NCBI GenBank assembly: GCA_963971575.1
Contig: OZ020616.1
Span: forward strand, 25,451,120 to 25,515,119
Length of the DNA: 64,000 bases
Origin: Liopterus haemorrhoidalis
Lineage: Eukaryota > Arthropoda > Insecta > Coleoptera > Dytiscidae
Reading direction: 5' to 3'
Under the pieces are notes generated by a model. The model saw only the letters and a program-made list of their open reading frames with translations. It had not been told where the DNA came from and made no database searches. The position numbers were made by a program, and so were the translations under genes. Each line of letters opens with the position of its first letter. Position 1 is the first letter of the stretch. Shown piece after piece: positions 1-10,272 of this stretch.

Positions 1-2626
1 TGTATTAGGAAAACTTTTTTTTCAAAAAAATTAACAGAGAATATATGAACAGGTATTTCAAAAACTAAAAGAGATAGGGACCTGCGGTTGGAATTTTTGA
101 AGATTTAAGGTCCGGTATATGGTAAAGGCACATTTTAAAACATATTTTAAACAAAAAAAATTTTGAAAAATTTTAAAATTGTTGTAATAGAATTTATTTT
201 TTCAAAAAATTATATCTCAATAAAGGTAAAAGATAGGGACCTCTGGTTTAAATTTTTGAGTTCCTAAAGTCCATTTTAGTCGAAGGAAATTAGGGCCTTA
301 ATAACCAAACTTATACAAAAGCATGTATCATTAAACAAAACCCTTAAAAATGGCAAAAAATCGAAAAATCGTAAGGGGGCCCCTTCGATAAGAAATCTCG
401 AATTTTTACAAAAAAAAACATTTCGGATTTTTCTCAAAATTGATACACATTGGGCCGTAGATCACAAAAATAAGGTTCATTTTGGATTTTGGCCAACTGT
501 TTTTGAGTAAATCGTATAAAAAGTACCTAAAATTGACTATATCGGAAAATAGTACCTAAAATTGACTATAACTCAAAAACTAAGGCCTCTTGATTTTTTT
601 AAATATTTTTTTATTAATCCTCACCCCAAAGTTACCTAACGGCCATATTTTGGACTGTATTAGGAAAACTTTTTTTTTTCAAAAAAATGAACAGAGAATA
701 TATGAACATGTATTTCAAAAACTAAAAGAGATAGGGACCTGCGGTTGGAATTTTTGAAGTTTTAAGGTCCGATATATGGTAAAGGCACATTTTAAAACAT
801 ATTTTAAACAAAAAAAAAATTTGAAAAATTTTGAAATTTTTGTAATAGAATTTAATTTTTCAAAAAATTATAACTCAATAACGGTAAAAGATAGGGACTT
901 CTGGTTTAAATTTTTGAGTTCCTCAAGTCCATTTTAGTCGAAGGAAATTAGGGCCTTAATAACCAAACTTATACAAAAGCATGTATCATTAAACAAAACC
1001 CTTAAAAATGGCAAAAAATCGAAAATCGTAAGGGGGACCCCTTCGATAAGAAATCTCGAATTTTTACAAAAAAAAATATTTCGGATTTTTCTCAAAATTG
1101 ATACACATTGGGCCGTAGATCACAAAAATAAGGTTCATTTTGGATTTTGGCCAACTGTTTTTGAGTAAATCGGAAAAAAAGTACCTAAAATTGACTATAT
1201 CGGAAAATAGTACCTAAAATTGACTATAACTCAAAAACTAAGGCCTCTTGATTTTTTTAAATATTTTTTTATTAATCCTCACCCCAAAATTACCTAACGG
1301 CCGTATTTTGGACTGTATTAGAAAAACATTTTTTTCAAAAAAATTAACAGAGAATATATGAACAGGTATTTCAAAAACTAAAAGAGATAGGGACCTGCGG
1401 TTGGAATTTTTGAAGTTTTAAGGTCCGGTATATGGTAAAGGCACATTTTAAAACATATTTAAAAAAAAAAAAATTTGAAAAATTTTGAAATTTTTGTAAT
1501 AGAATTTATTTTTTCAAAAAATTATATCTGAATAAAGGTAAAAGATAGGGACCTCTGGTTTAAATTTTTGAGTTCCTAAAGTCCATTTTAGTCGAAGGAA
1601 ATTAGGGCCTTAATAACCAAACTTATACAAAAGCATGTATCGTTAAACAAAACCCTTAAAAATGGCAAAAAATCGAAAAATCGTAAGGCGGACCCCTTCG
1701 ATAAGAAATCTCGAATTTTTACAAAAAAAAATATTTCGGATTTTTCTCAAAATTGATACACATTGGGCCGTAGATTTCAAAAATAAGGTTCATTTTGGAT
1801 TTTGGCCAACTGTTTTTGAGTAAATCGGAAAAAAAGTACCTAAAATTGACTATATCGGAAAATAGTACCTAAAATTGACTATAACTCAAAAACTAAGGCC
1901 TCTTGATTTTTTAAAATATTTTTTTATTAATCCTCACCCCAAAATTACCTAACGGCCGTATTTTGGACTGTATTAGGAAAACTTTTTTTTTCAAAAAAAT
2001 TAACAGAGAATATATGAACAGGTATTTCAAAAACTAAAAGAGATAGGGACCTGCGGTGGGAATTTTTGAAGTTTTAAGGTCCGATATATGGTAAAGGCAC
2101 ATTTTAAAACATATTTTAAACAAAAAAAAATTTTGAAAAATTTTGAAATTTTTGTAATAGAATTTAATTTTTCAAAAAATTATATCTCAATAACGGTAAA
2201 AGATAGGGACCTCTGGTTTAAATTTTTGAGTTCCTCAAGTCCATTTTAGTCGAAGAAAATTAGGGCCTTAATAACCAAACTTATACAAAAGCATGTATCA
2301 TTAAACAAAACCCTTAAAAATGGCAAAAAATCGAAAAATCGTAAGGGGGACCCCTTCGATAAGAAATCTCGAATTTTTACAAAAAAAAATATTTCGGATT
2401 TTTCTCAAAATTGATACACATTGGGCCGTAGATCACAAATATAAGGTTCATTTTGGATTTTGGCCAACTGTTTTTGAGTAAATCGGAAAAAGAGTACCTA
2501 AAATTGACTATAACGGAAAATAGTACCTAAAATTGACTATAACTCAAAAACTAAGGCCTCTTGATTTTTTTAAATATTTTTTTATTAATCCTCACCCCAA
2601 AATTACCTAACGGCCGTATTTTGGAC
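1..2626 (+). repeat. Higher-order repeat copy 1, four units (A-B-C-D)
   Basis: Units at 1 (A), 656 (B), 1314 (C) and 1969 (D). Unit A carries gaagatttaagg, aaaattgttgtaatag, ggggccccttcg, atcgtataaaaagtacc and ggccatatttt. Unit B carries aaaaaaatgaacag, gaacatg and gggacttctgg. Unit C carries gaaaaacattttttt and cgtaaggcgga. The same order of markers restarts at 2627, so the higher-order period is 2626 bp. Marker sharing is read directly from the sequence; calling it a higher-order repeat is inference from two full cycles and a third incomplete one. Confidence 0.8.
55..272 (+). repeat. Two diverged sub-repeats inside the unit
   Basis: In the first unit, 'gatagggacct' occurs at 73 and at 232, an offset of 159 bp. 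The similarity extends on both sides: 'ctaaaagagataggg' against 'ggtaaaagataggg' before it, and 'ggaatttttgaag' followed by 'ggtcc' against 'taaatttttgagttcc' followed by 'agtcc' after it. A third, weaker relative begins at about 566 (tataactcaaaaactaagg). The 658-bp unit therefore probably grew from a shorter ancestral repeat. This is read by eye and not by alignment score. Confidence 0.6.
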
Positions 2627-5251
2627 TTTATTAGGAAAACTTTTTTTTTTCAAAAAAATTAACAGAGAATATATGAACAGGTATTTCAAAAACTAAAAGA
2701 GATAGGGACCTGCGGTTGGAATTTTTGAAGATTTAAGGTCCGGTATATGGTAAAGGCACATTTTAAAACATATTTTAAACAAAAAAAATTTTTGAAAAAT
2801 TTTAAAATTGTTGTAATAGAATTTATTTTTTCAAAAAATTATATCTCAATAAAGGTAAAAGATAGGGACCTCTGGTTTAAATTTTTGAGTTCCTAAAGTC
2901 CATTTTAGTCGAAGGAAATTAGGGCCTTAATAACCAAACTTATACAAAAGCATGTATCATTAAACAAAACCCTTAAAAATAGCAAAAAATCGAAAAATCG
3001 TAAGGGGGCCCCTTCGATAAGAAATCTCGAATTTTTACAAAAAAAAACATTTCGGATTTTTCTCAAAATTGATACACATTGGGCCGTAGATCACAAAAAT
3101 AAGGTTCATTTTGGATTTTGGCCAACTGTTTTGAGTAAATCGTATAAAAAGTACCTAAAATTGACTATATCGGAAAATAGTACCTAAAATTGACTATAAC
3201 TCAAAAACTAAGGCCTCTTGATTTTTTTAAATATTTTTTTATTAATCCTTACCCCAAAGTTACCTAACGGCCATATTTTGGACTGTATTAGGAAAACTTT
3301 TTTTTTTCAAAAAAATGAACAGAGAATATATGAACATGTATTTCAAAAAGTAAAAGAGATAGGGACCTGCGGTTGGAATTTTTGAAGTTTTAAGGTCCGA
3401 TATATGGTAAAGGCACATTTTAAAACATATTTTAAACAAAAAAAAAATTTGAAAAATTTTGAAATTTTTGTAATAGAATTTAATTTTTCAAAAAATTATA
3501 ACTCAATAACGGTAAAAGATAGGGACTTCTGGTTTAAATTTTTGAGTTCCTCAATTCCATTTTAGTCGAAGGAAATTAGGGCCTTAATAACCAAACTTAT
3601 ACAAAAGCATGTATCATTAAACAAAACCCTTAAAAATGGCAAAAAATCGAAAAACGTAAGGGGGACCCCTTCGATAAGAAATCTCGAATTTTTACAAAAA
3701 AATATATTTCGGATTTTTCTCAAAATTGATACACATTGGGCCGTAGATCACAAAAATAAGGTTCATTTTGGATTTTGGCCAACTGTTTTTGAGTAAATCG
3801 GAAAAAAAGTACCTAAAATTGACTATATCGGAAAATAGTACCTAAAATTGACTATAACTCAAAAACTAAGGCCTCTTGATTTTTTAAAATATTTTTTTAT
3901 TAATCCTCACCCCAAAATTACCTAACGGCCGTATTTTGGACTGTATTAGGAAAACATTTTTTTCAAAAAAATTAACAGAGAATATATGAACAGGTATTTC
4001 AAAAACTAAAAGAGATAGGGACCTGCGGTTGGAATTTTTGAAGTTTTAAGGTCCGGTATATGGTAAAGGCACATTTTAAAACATATTTAAAAAAAAAAAA
4101 TTTTGAAAAATTTTGAAATTTTTGTAATAGAATTTATTTTTTCAAAAAATTATATCTCAATAAAGGTAAAAGATAGGGACCTCTGGTTTAAATTTTTGAG
4201 TTCCTAAAGTCCATTTTAGTCGAAGGAAATTAGGGCCTTAATAACCAAACTTATACAAAAGCATGTATCATTAAACAAAACCCTTAAAAATGGCCAAAAA
4301 TCGAAAAATCGTAAGGCGGACCCCTTCGATAAGAAATCTCGAATTTTTACAAAAAAAAATATTTCGGATTTTTCTCAAAATTGATACACATTGGGCCGTA
4401 GATCGCAAAAATAAGGTTCATTTTGGATTTTGGCCAACTTTTCTTGAGTAAATCGGAAAAAAAGTACCTAAAATTGACTATATCGGAAAATAGTACCTAA
4501 AATTGACTATAACTCAAAAACTAAGGCCTCTTGATTTTTTAAAATATTTTTTTATTAATCCTCACCCCAAAATTACCTAACGGCCGTATTTTGGACTGTA
4601 TTACGAAAACTTTTTTTTTTCAAAAAAATTAACAGAATATATGAACATGTATTTCAAAAACTAAAAGAGATAGGGACCTGCGGTTGGAATTTTTGAAGTT
4701 TTAAGGTCCGATATATGGTAAAGGCACATTTTAAAACATATTTTAAACAAAAAAAAAATTTGAAAAATTTTGAAATTTTTGTAATAGAATTTAATTTTTC
4801 AAAAAATTATATCTCAATAACGGTAAAAGATAGGGACTTCTGGTTTAAATTTTTGAGTTCCTCAAGTCCATTTTAGTCGAAGGAAATTAGGGCCTTAATA
4901 ACCAAAATTATACAAAAGCATGTATCATTAAAAAAAACCCTTAAAAATGGCAAAAAATCGAAAAACGTAAGGGGGACCCCTCGATAAGAAATCTCGAATT
5001 TTTACAAAAAAAAACATTTCGGATTTTTCTCAAAATTGATACACATTGGGCCGTAGATCACAAAAATAAGGTTCATTTTGGATTTTGGCCAACTGTTTTT
5101 GAGTAAATCGTATAAAAAGTACCTAAAATTGACTATATCGGAAAATAGTACCTAAAATTGACTATAACTCAAAAACTAAGGCCTCTTGATTTTTTTAAAT
5201 ATTTTTTTATTAATCCTTACCCCAAAGTTACCTAACGGCCATATTTTGGAC
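2627..5251 (+). repeat. Higher-order repeat copy 2, ending in a hybrid unit
   Basis: Units at 2627 (A), 3284 (B), 3942 (C) and 4597. The first three repeat the private markers of the first cycle. The unit at 4597 is a hybrid. Its front part has the B/D-class markers (gaacatg, gggacttctgg, aaaacgtaagg). Its back part, from the acatttcgg segment on, has the A-class markers (atcgtataaaaagtacc, taatccttacc, ggccatatt). The next unit is B-class, as expected if one whole unit was lost by in-register exchange. Confidence 0.75.
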
Positions 5252-7223
5252 TGTATTAGGAAAACTTTTTTTTTTCAAAAAAATGAACAGAGAATATATG
5301 AACATGTATTTCAAAAACTAAAAGAGATAGGGACCTGCGGTTGGAATTTTTGAAGTTTTAAGGTCCGATATATGGTAAAGGCACATTTTAAAACATATTT
5401 TAAACAAAAAAAAAATTTGAAAAATTTTGAAATTTTTGGAATAGAATTTAATTTTTCAAAAAATTATAACTCAATAACGGTAAAAGATAGGGACTTCTGG
5501 TTTAAATTTTTGAGTTCCTCAAGTCCATTTTAGTCGAAGGAAATTAGGGCCTTAATAACCAAACTTATACAAAAGCATGTATCATTAAACAAAACCCTTA
5601 AAAATGGCACAAAATCGAAAAACGTAAGGGGGACCCCTTCGATAAGAAATCTCGAATTTTTACAAAAAAAAATATTTCGGATTTTTCTCAAAATTGATAC
5701 ACATTGGGCCGTAGATCACAAAAATAAGGTTCATTTTGGATTTTGGCCAACTGTTTTTGAGTAAATCGGAAAAAAAGTACCTAAAATTGACTATATCGGA
5801 AAATAGTACATAAAATTGACTATAACTCAAAAACTAAGGCCTCTTGATTTTTTTAAATATTTTTTTATTAATCCTCACCCCAAAATTACCTAACGGCCGT
5901 ATTTTGGACTGTATTAGGAAAACTTTTTTTTCAAAAAAATTAACAGAGAATATATGAACAGGTATTTCAAAAACTAAAAGAGATAGGGACCTGCGCTTGG
6001 AATTTTTGAAGTTTTAAGGTCTGGTATATGGTAAAGGCACATTTTAAAACATATTTAAAAAAAAAAAATTTTGAAAAATTTTGAAATTTTTGTAATAGAA
6101 TTTATTTTTTCAAAAAATTATATCTCAATAAAGGTAAAAGATAGGGACCTCTGGTTTAAATTTTTGAGTTCCTCAAGTCCATTTTAGTCGAAGGAAATTA
6201 GGGCCTTAATAACCAAACTTATACAAAAGCATGTATCATTAAACAAAACCCTTAAAAATGGCAAAAAATCGAAAAATCGTAATAAGGGGGACCCCTTCGA
6301 TAAGAAATCTCGAATTTTTACAAAAAAAAATATTTCGGATTTTTCTCAAAATTGATACACATTGAGCCGTAGATCACAAAAATAAGGTTCATTTTGGATT
6401 TTGGCCAACTGTTTTTGAGTAAATCGGAAAAAAAGTACCTAAAATTGACTATATCGGAAAATAGTACCTAAAATTGACTATAACTCAAAAACTAAGGCCT
6501 CTTGATTTTTTAAAATATTTTTTTATTAATCCTCACCCCAAAATTACCTAACGGCCGTATTTTGGACTGTATAGGAAAACTTTTTTTTTCAAAAAATGAA
6601 CAGAGATTATATGAACATGTATTTCAAAAACATAAAGAGATAGGGACCTGCGGTTGGAATTTTTGAAGTTTTAAGGTCCGATATGTGGTAAAGGCACATT
6701 TTAAAACATATTTTAAACACAAAAAATTTTTGAAAAATTTTGTAATTTTTGTAATAGAATTTAATTTTTCAAAAAATTATATCTCAATAACGGTAAAAGA
6801 TAGGGACCTCTGGTTTAAATTTTTGAGTTTCTCAAGTCCATTTTAGTCGAAGGAAATATGGGCCTTAATAACCAAACTTATACAAAAGCATGTATCATTA
6901 AACAAAACCCTTAAAAATAACAAAAAAACGAAAAATCGTAAGGGGGACCCCTTCGATAAGAAATCTCGAATTTTTACAAAAAAAAATATTTCGGATTTTT
7001 CTCAAAATTGATACACAATGGGCCGTAGATCACAAAAATAAGGTTCATTTTGGATTTTGGCCAACTGTTTTTGAGTAAATCGGAAAAAAAGTACCTAAAA
7101 TTGACTATATCGGAAAATAGTACCTAAAATTGACTATAACACAAAAACTAAGGCCTCTTGATTTTTTTAAATATTTTTTTATTAATCCTCACCCCAAAAT
7201 TACCTAACGGCCGTATTTTGGAC
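5252..7223 (+). repeat. Higher-order repeat copy 3, incomplete and drifting
   Basis: Units at 5252 (B-class), 5910 (C-like) and 6569. The C-like unit has a 3-bp gain (cgtaataaggggga) near 6278. The last full unit before the junction has several variants seen nowhere else in the left block, such as gagattatatgaac, gatatgtggtaaagg, aacaaaaaaacg and cacaatggg. Extra divergence in the unit next to an array edge fits less efficient homogenisation at array ends, which is known for satellite arrays; applying it here is inference. Confidence 0.65.
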
Positions 7224-7271
7224 TCTATTAGGAAAACTTTTTTTTTTCAAAATATGAACAGAAAATATATG

Positions 7272-7278
7272 AACATGT
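7272..7278. other. Junction: 658-bp satellite to 129-bp satellite
   Basis: The 658-bp unit that starts at 7224 runs normally to 'gaacatgt' and then, instead of 'atttcaaaaac', continues with 'tccacttaacaag', which belongs to the 129-bp repeat (compare 7661). The seven bases 'aacatgt' fit both sides, so the exact breakpoint is hidden in microhomology. The left satellite stops at about position 55 of its unit. Confidence 0.9.
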
Positions 7279-8348
7279 TCCACTTAACAAGTTTTCATGT
7301 AAAACGAGTATTTTGAAAATTCAACTATTTCTTTGCTATTTTATGTCAATAATATCATTATTCTTCGCCAGAAACCAAAATATGTGCTATGTACTTCTAA
7401 ATCATGTTGCGCTTAACAAGTTTCCATGTAAAACGTGTATTTTGAAAATTCAACTATTTCTTTGCTATTTTATGTCAATAATATCATTATTCTTCGCCAG
7501 AAACCAAAATATGTGCTATGTACTTCTAAATCATGTTGCGCTTAACAAGTTTCCATGTAAAACGTGTATTTTTAAAATTCAACTATTTCGTTGCTATTTT
7601 CGGTCAATAACATCATATTTCTTCGTCCGAAACCAAAATAAGTGTTATGTACTTCTAAAACATGTTCCACTTAACAAGTTTTCATGTAAAACGAGTATTT
7701 TGAAAATTCAACTATTTCTTTGCTATTTTATGTCAATAACATCATTATTCTTCGCCAGAAACCAAAATATGTGCTATGTACTTCTAAATCATGTTGCGCT
7801 TAACAAGTTTCCATGTAAAACGTGTATTTTGAAAATTCAACTATTTCTTTGCTATTTTATGTCAATAATATCATTATTCTTCGCCAGAAACCAAAATATG
7901 TGCTATGTACTTCTAAATCATGTTGCGCTTAACAAGTTTCCATGTAAAACGTGTATTTTGAAAATTCAACTATTTCTTTGCTATTTTATGTCAATAATAT
8001 CATTATTCTTCGCCAGAAACCAAAATATGTGCTATGTACTTCTAAATCATGTTGCGCTTAACAAGTTTTCATGTAAAACGTGTATTTTGAAAATTCAACT
8101 ATTTCGTGGCTATTTTCTGTCAATAACATCATATTTCTTCGTCCGAAACCAAAATAAGTGTTATGTACTTCCAAAACAGGTTGCGCTTCACAAGTTTTCA
8201 TGTAAAACGTGTATTTTGAAAATTCAACTATTTCTTTGCTATTTTATGTCAATAACATCATTATTCTTCGCCAGAAACCAAAATATGTGCTATGTACTTC
8301 TAAATCATGTTGCGCTTAACAAGTTTTCATGTAAAACGTCTATTTTTT
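7274..8348 (+). repeat. 129-bp tandem satellite, 8.3 units
   Basis: 'catgtt' recurs at 7274, 7403, 7532, 7661, 7790, 7919, 8048, 8177 (as caggtt) and 8306, always exactly 129 bp apart: eight full units and a partial ninth. There is no indel in the block. Units at 7403, 7790 and 7919 are identical. Units at 7532 and 8048 are a second, clearly diverged type (tttcgttgc or tttcgtggc, atcatatttcttcgtccg, aagtgttatg) four units apart. The unit lacks the long A/T runs of the flanking satellite and shows no clear relationship to it. It looks like a fragment of another satellite family, with no known function. Confidence 0.95.
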
Positions 8349-8374
8349 TAAATCCGAAATATTTTTTTTTGTAA
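7313..8374 (+). other. Open frame through the 129-bp repeat, probably not a gene
   Basis: A 353-codon frame is open because 129 is three times 43 and the repeat has no stop in this frame. It begins at TTG, with no ATG at the start, and ends at TAA (8372-8374), about 23 bp inside the inverted 658-bp satellite, so its end is set by the junction. The conceptual product is a 43-residue repeat rich in Phe, Cys, Leu and Asn; I recognise no domain or signal peptide. Between the unit types at 7442-7570 and 7571-7699 I count 13 changed codons, of which 11 replace the amino acid and 2 are silent. That is not the pattern of a conserved protein. I see no promoter, intron or terminator logic around it. 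I treat it as a chance frame. Confidence 0.2.
8340..8350. other. Junction: 129-bp satellite to inverted 658-bp satellite
   Basis: The ninth 129-bp unit follows its family up to 'gtaaaacgt', then reads 'ctattttttta' and enters 'aatccgaaatatttt', which is the reverse strand of the 658-bp unit. The short T run at the joint is explained by neither family and may be filler. The 658-bp repeat resumes near unit position 430 in left-array numbering, while it stopped near position 55 at 7278, so this is not a clean insertion into one unit. Confidence 0.88.
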
Positions 8375-10272
8375 AAATTCGCGATTTCTTATCGAAGGGG
8401 TCCCCGTTACGATTTTTCGATTTTTTGCCATTTTTAAGGGTTTTGTTTAATGATACATGCTTTTGTATAAGTTTGGTTATTAAGGCCCATATTTTCTTCG
8501 ACTAAAATGGACTTGAGGAACTCAAAAATTTAAACCAGATGTCCCTACCTTTTACCGTTATTGAGATATAATTTATTGAAAAATTAAATTTTATTACAAA
8601 AATTTCAAAATTTTTCATATTTTTTTTTTGCTTAAAATATGTTTTAAAATGTGCTTTTACCATACTTCAGACCTTAAAACTTCAAAAATTCCAACCGCAG
8701 GTCCCTATCTCTTTTAGTTTTTGAAATACATGTTCATATTTTCTCTGTTCATTTTTTTGAAAAAAAAAAGTTTTCCTAATACAGTCCAAAATATAGCCTT
8801 TAGGTAATTTTGGGGTGAGGATTAATAAAAAAATATTTAAAAAAATCAAGAGGCCTTAGTTTTTGAGTTATAGTCAATTTTAGGTACTATTTTCCGATAT
8901 AGTCAATTTTAAGTACTTTTTTTCCGACTTACTCAAAAACAGTTATCCAAAATCCAAAATGAACCTTATTTTGGTGATCTACGGCTTAATGTGTATCAAT
9001 TTTGAGAAAAATCCGAAATATTTTTTTTTGTAAAAATTCGCGATTTCTTATCGAAGGGGTCCCCTTTACGATTTTTCGATTTTTTGCCATTTTTAAGGGT
9101 TTTGTTTAATGATACATGCTTTTGTATAAGATTGGTTATTTAGGCCCATATTTTCTTCGACTAAAATGGACTTGATGAACTCAAAAATTTAAACCAGATG
9201 TCCCTACCTTTTACCGTTATTGAGATATAATCTTTTGAAAAATTGAATTTTATTTGAAAAATTTCAAAAATTTTCAAATTTTATTTTTGCTTAAAATATG
9301 TTTTAAAATGTGCTTTTACCATACTTCAGACCTTAAAACTTCAAAAATTCCAACCGCAGGTCCCTATCTCTTTTAGTTTTTGAAATACATGTTCATATTT
9401 TCAATTCATTTTTTTGAAAAAAAAAAGTTTTCCTAATACAGTCCAAAATATGGCCGTTAGGTAATTTTGGGGTGAGGATTAATAATAAAATATTTAAAAA
9501 AATCAAGAGGCCTTAGTTTTTGAGTTATAGTCAATTTTAAGTACTATTTTCCGATATAGTCAATTTTAGGTACTTTTTTTCCGATTCACTCAAAAACAGT
9601 TGGCCAAAATCCAAAATGAACCTTATTTTTGTGATCTACGGCTCAATGTGTATCAATTTTGAGAAAAATCCGAAATATTTTTTTTTGTAAAACTTCGCGA
9701 TTTCTTATCGAAGGGGTCCCTCTTACGATTTTTCGATTTTTTGCCATTATTAAGGGTTTTGTTTAATGATACATGCTTTTGTATAAGATTGGTTATTAAG
9801 GCCCATATTTTTTTCGACTAAAATGGACTTGAGGAACTCAAAAAATTAAACCAGATGTCCCTACCTTTTACCGTTATTGAGATATAATTTTTTGAAAAAT
9901 TAAATTTTATTACAAAAATTTCAAAATTTTTCAATTTTTTTTTTTGCTTAAAATATGTTTTAAAATGTGCCCTTACCATATTTCGGACCTAAAAACTTCA
10001 AAAATTCCAACCGCAGGTCCCTATCTCTTTTAGTTTTTGAAATACATGTTCATATTTTCTGTTAATTTTTTTGAAAAAAAAAAGTTTTCCTAATACAGTC
10101 CAAAATATGGCCTTTAGGTAATTTTGGGGTGAGGATTAATAAAAAAATATTTAAAAAAATCAAGAGGCCTTAGTTTTTGAGTTATAGTCAATTTTAGGTA
10201 CTTTTTCCCGATATAGTCAATTTTAGGTACTTTTTTTCCGATTTACTCAAAAACAGTTGGCCAAAATCCAAA
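8349..10272 (-). repeat. Edge units next to the strand-switch junction
   Basis: The first three units of the right block carry many variants not seen deeper in the array, for example ttggtgatctacggctt near 8974, ttatttaggccc near 9136, cttgatgaactc near 9171, tcttttgaaaaattgaatt and tatttgaaaaatttc near 9230-9262, and taataataaaatattt near 9480. Diverged units at an array boundary are expected when homogenisation fades at the edge. It suggests the junction is old enough for private mutations to have collected there. Confidence 0.6.

Larger units (their letters stand above)
1..7278 (+). repeat. 658-bp satellite array, left block (+ orientation)
   Basis: Head-to-tail copies begin at 1, 656, 1314, 1969, 2627, 3284, 3942, 4597, 5252, 5910, 6569 and 7224, each at 'tgtattagga' or a close variant; the last is cut off after about 55 bp. 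Full units are 655-659 bp long. Each holds long A and T tracts, two related 'gatagggacct' segments, a doubled 20-bp motif (agtacctaaaattgactata) and the block 'aactaaggcctcttgattttt'. Recurrent left-array variants are gatagggacctctgg, tctcgaattttt, a ggtccg-tatatgg segment and cctaacggcc. No frame of useful length is open. The array runs off the left edge of the window. It is not recognisable as a named satellite family and no function can be read from it. Confidence 0.97.

Noticed and set aside
61..110. CENP-B box-like match around 'gcggttggaattttt'
   Set aside because: Only 'gttggaa' agrees. The required TTCG at the front and the CGGG at the back are absent, in this unit and in the others looked at. 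The 129-bp repeat's 'tttcgttgc' also lacks the rest of the box.
7313..8374. 353-codon open frame as a repeat-protein gene
   Set aside because: It starts at TTG, ends in the neighbouring satellite, follows an exact 129-bp repeat with a length divisible by three, and varies mostly by amino-acid replacement. I recognise no domain.
8745..8785. Rho-independent terminators at the 'ttttttgaaaaaaaaaag' dyads
   Set aside because: The dyad is AT-only, occurs in each satellite unit, and there is no upstream gene to end.
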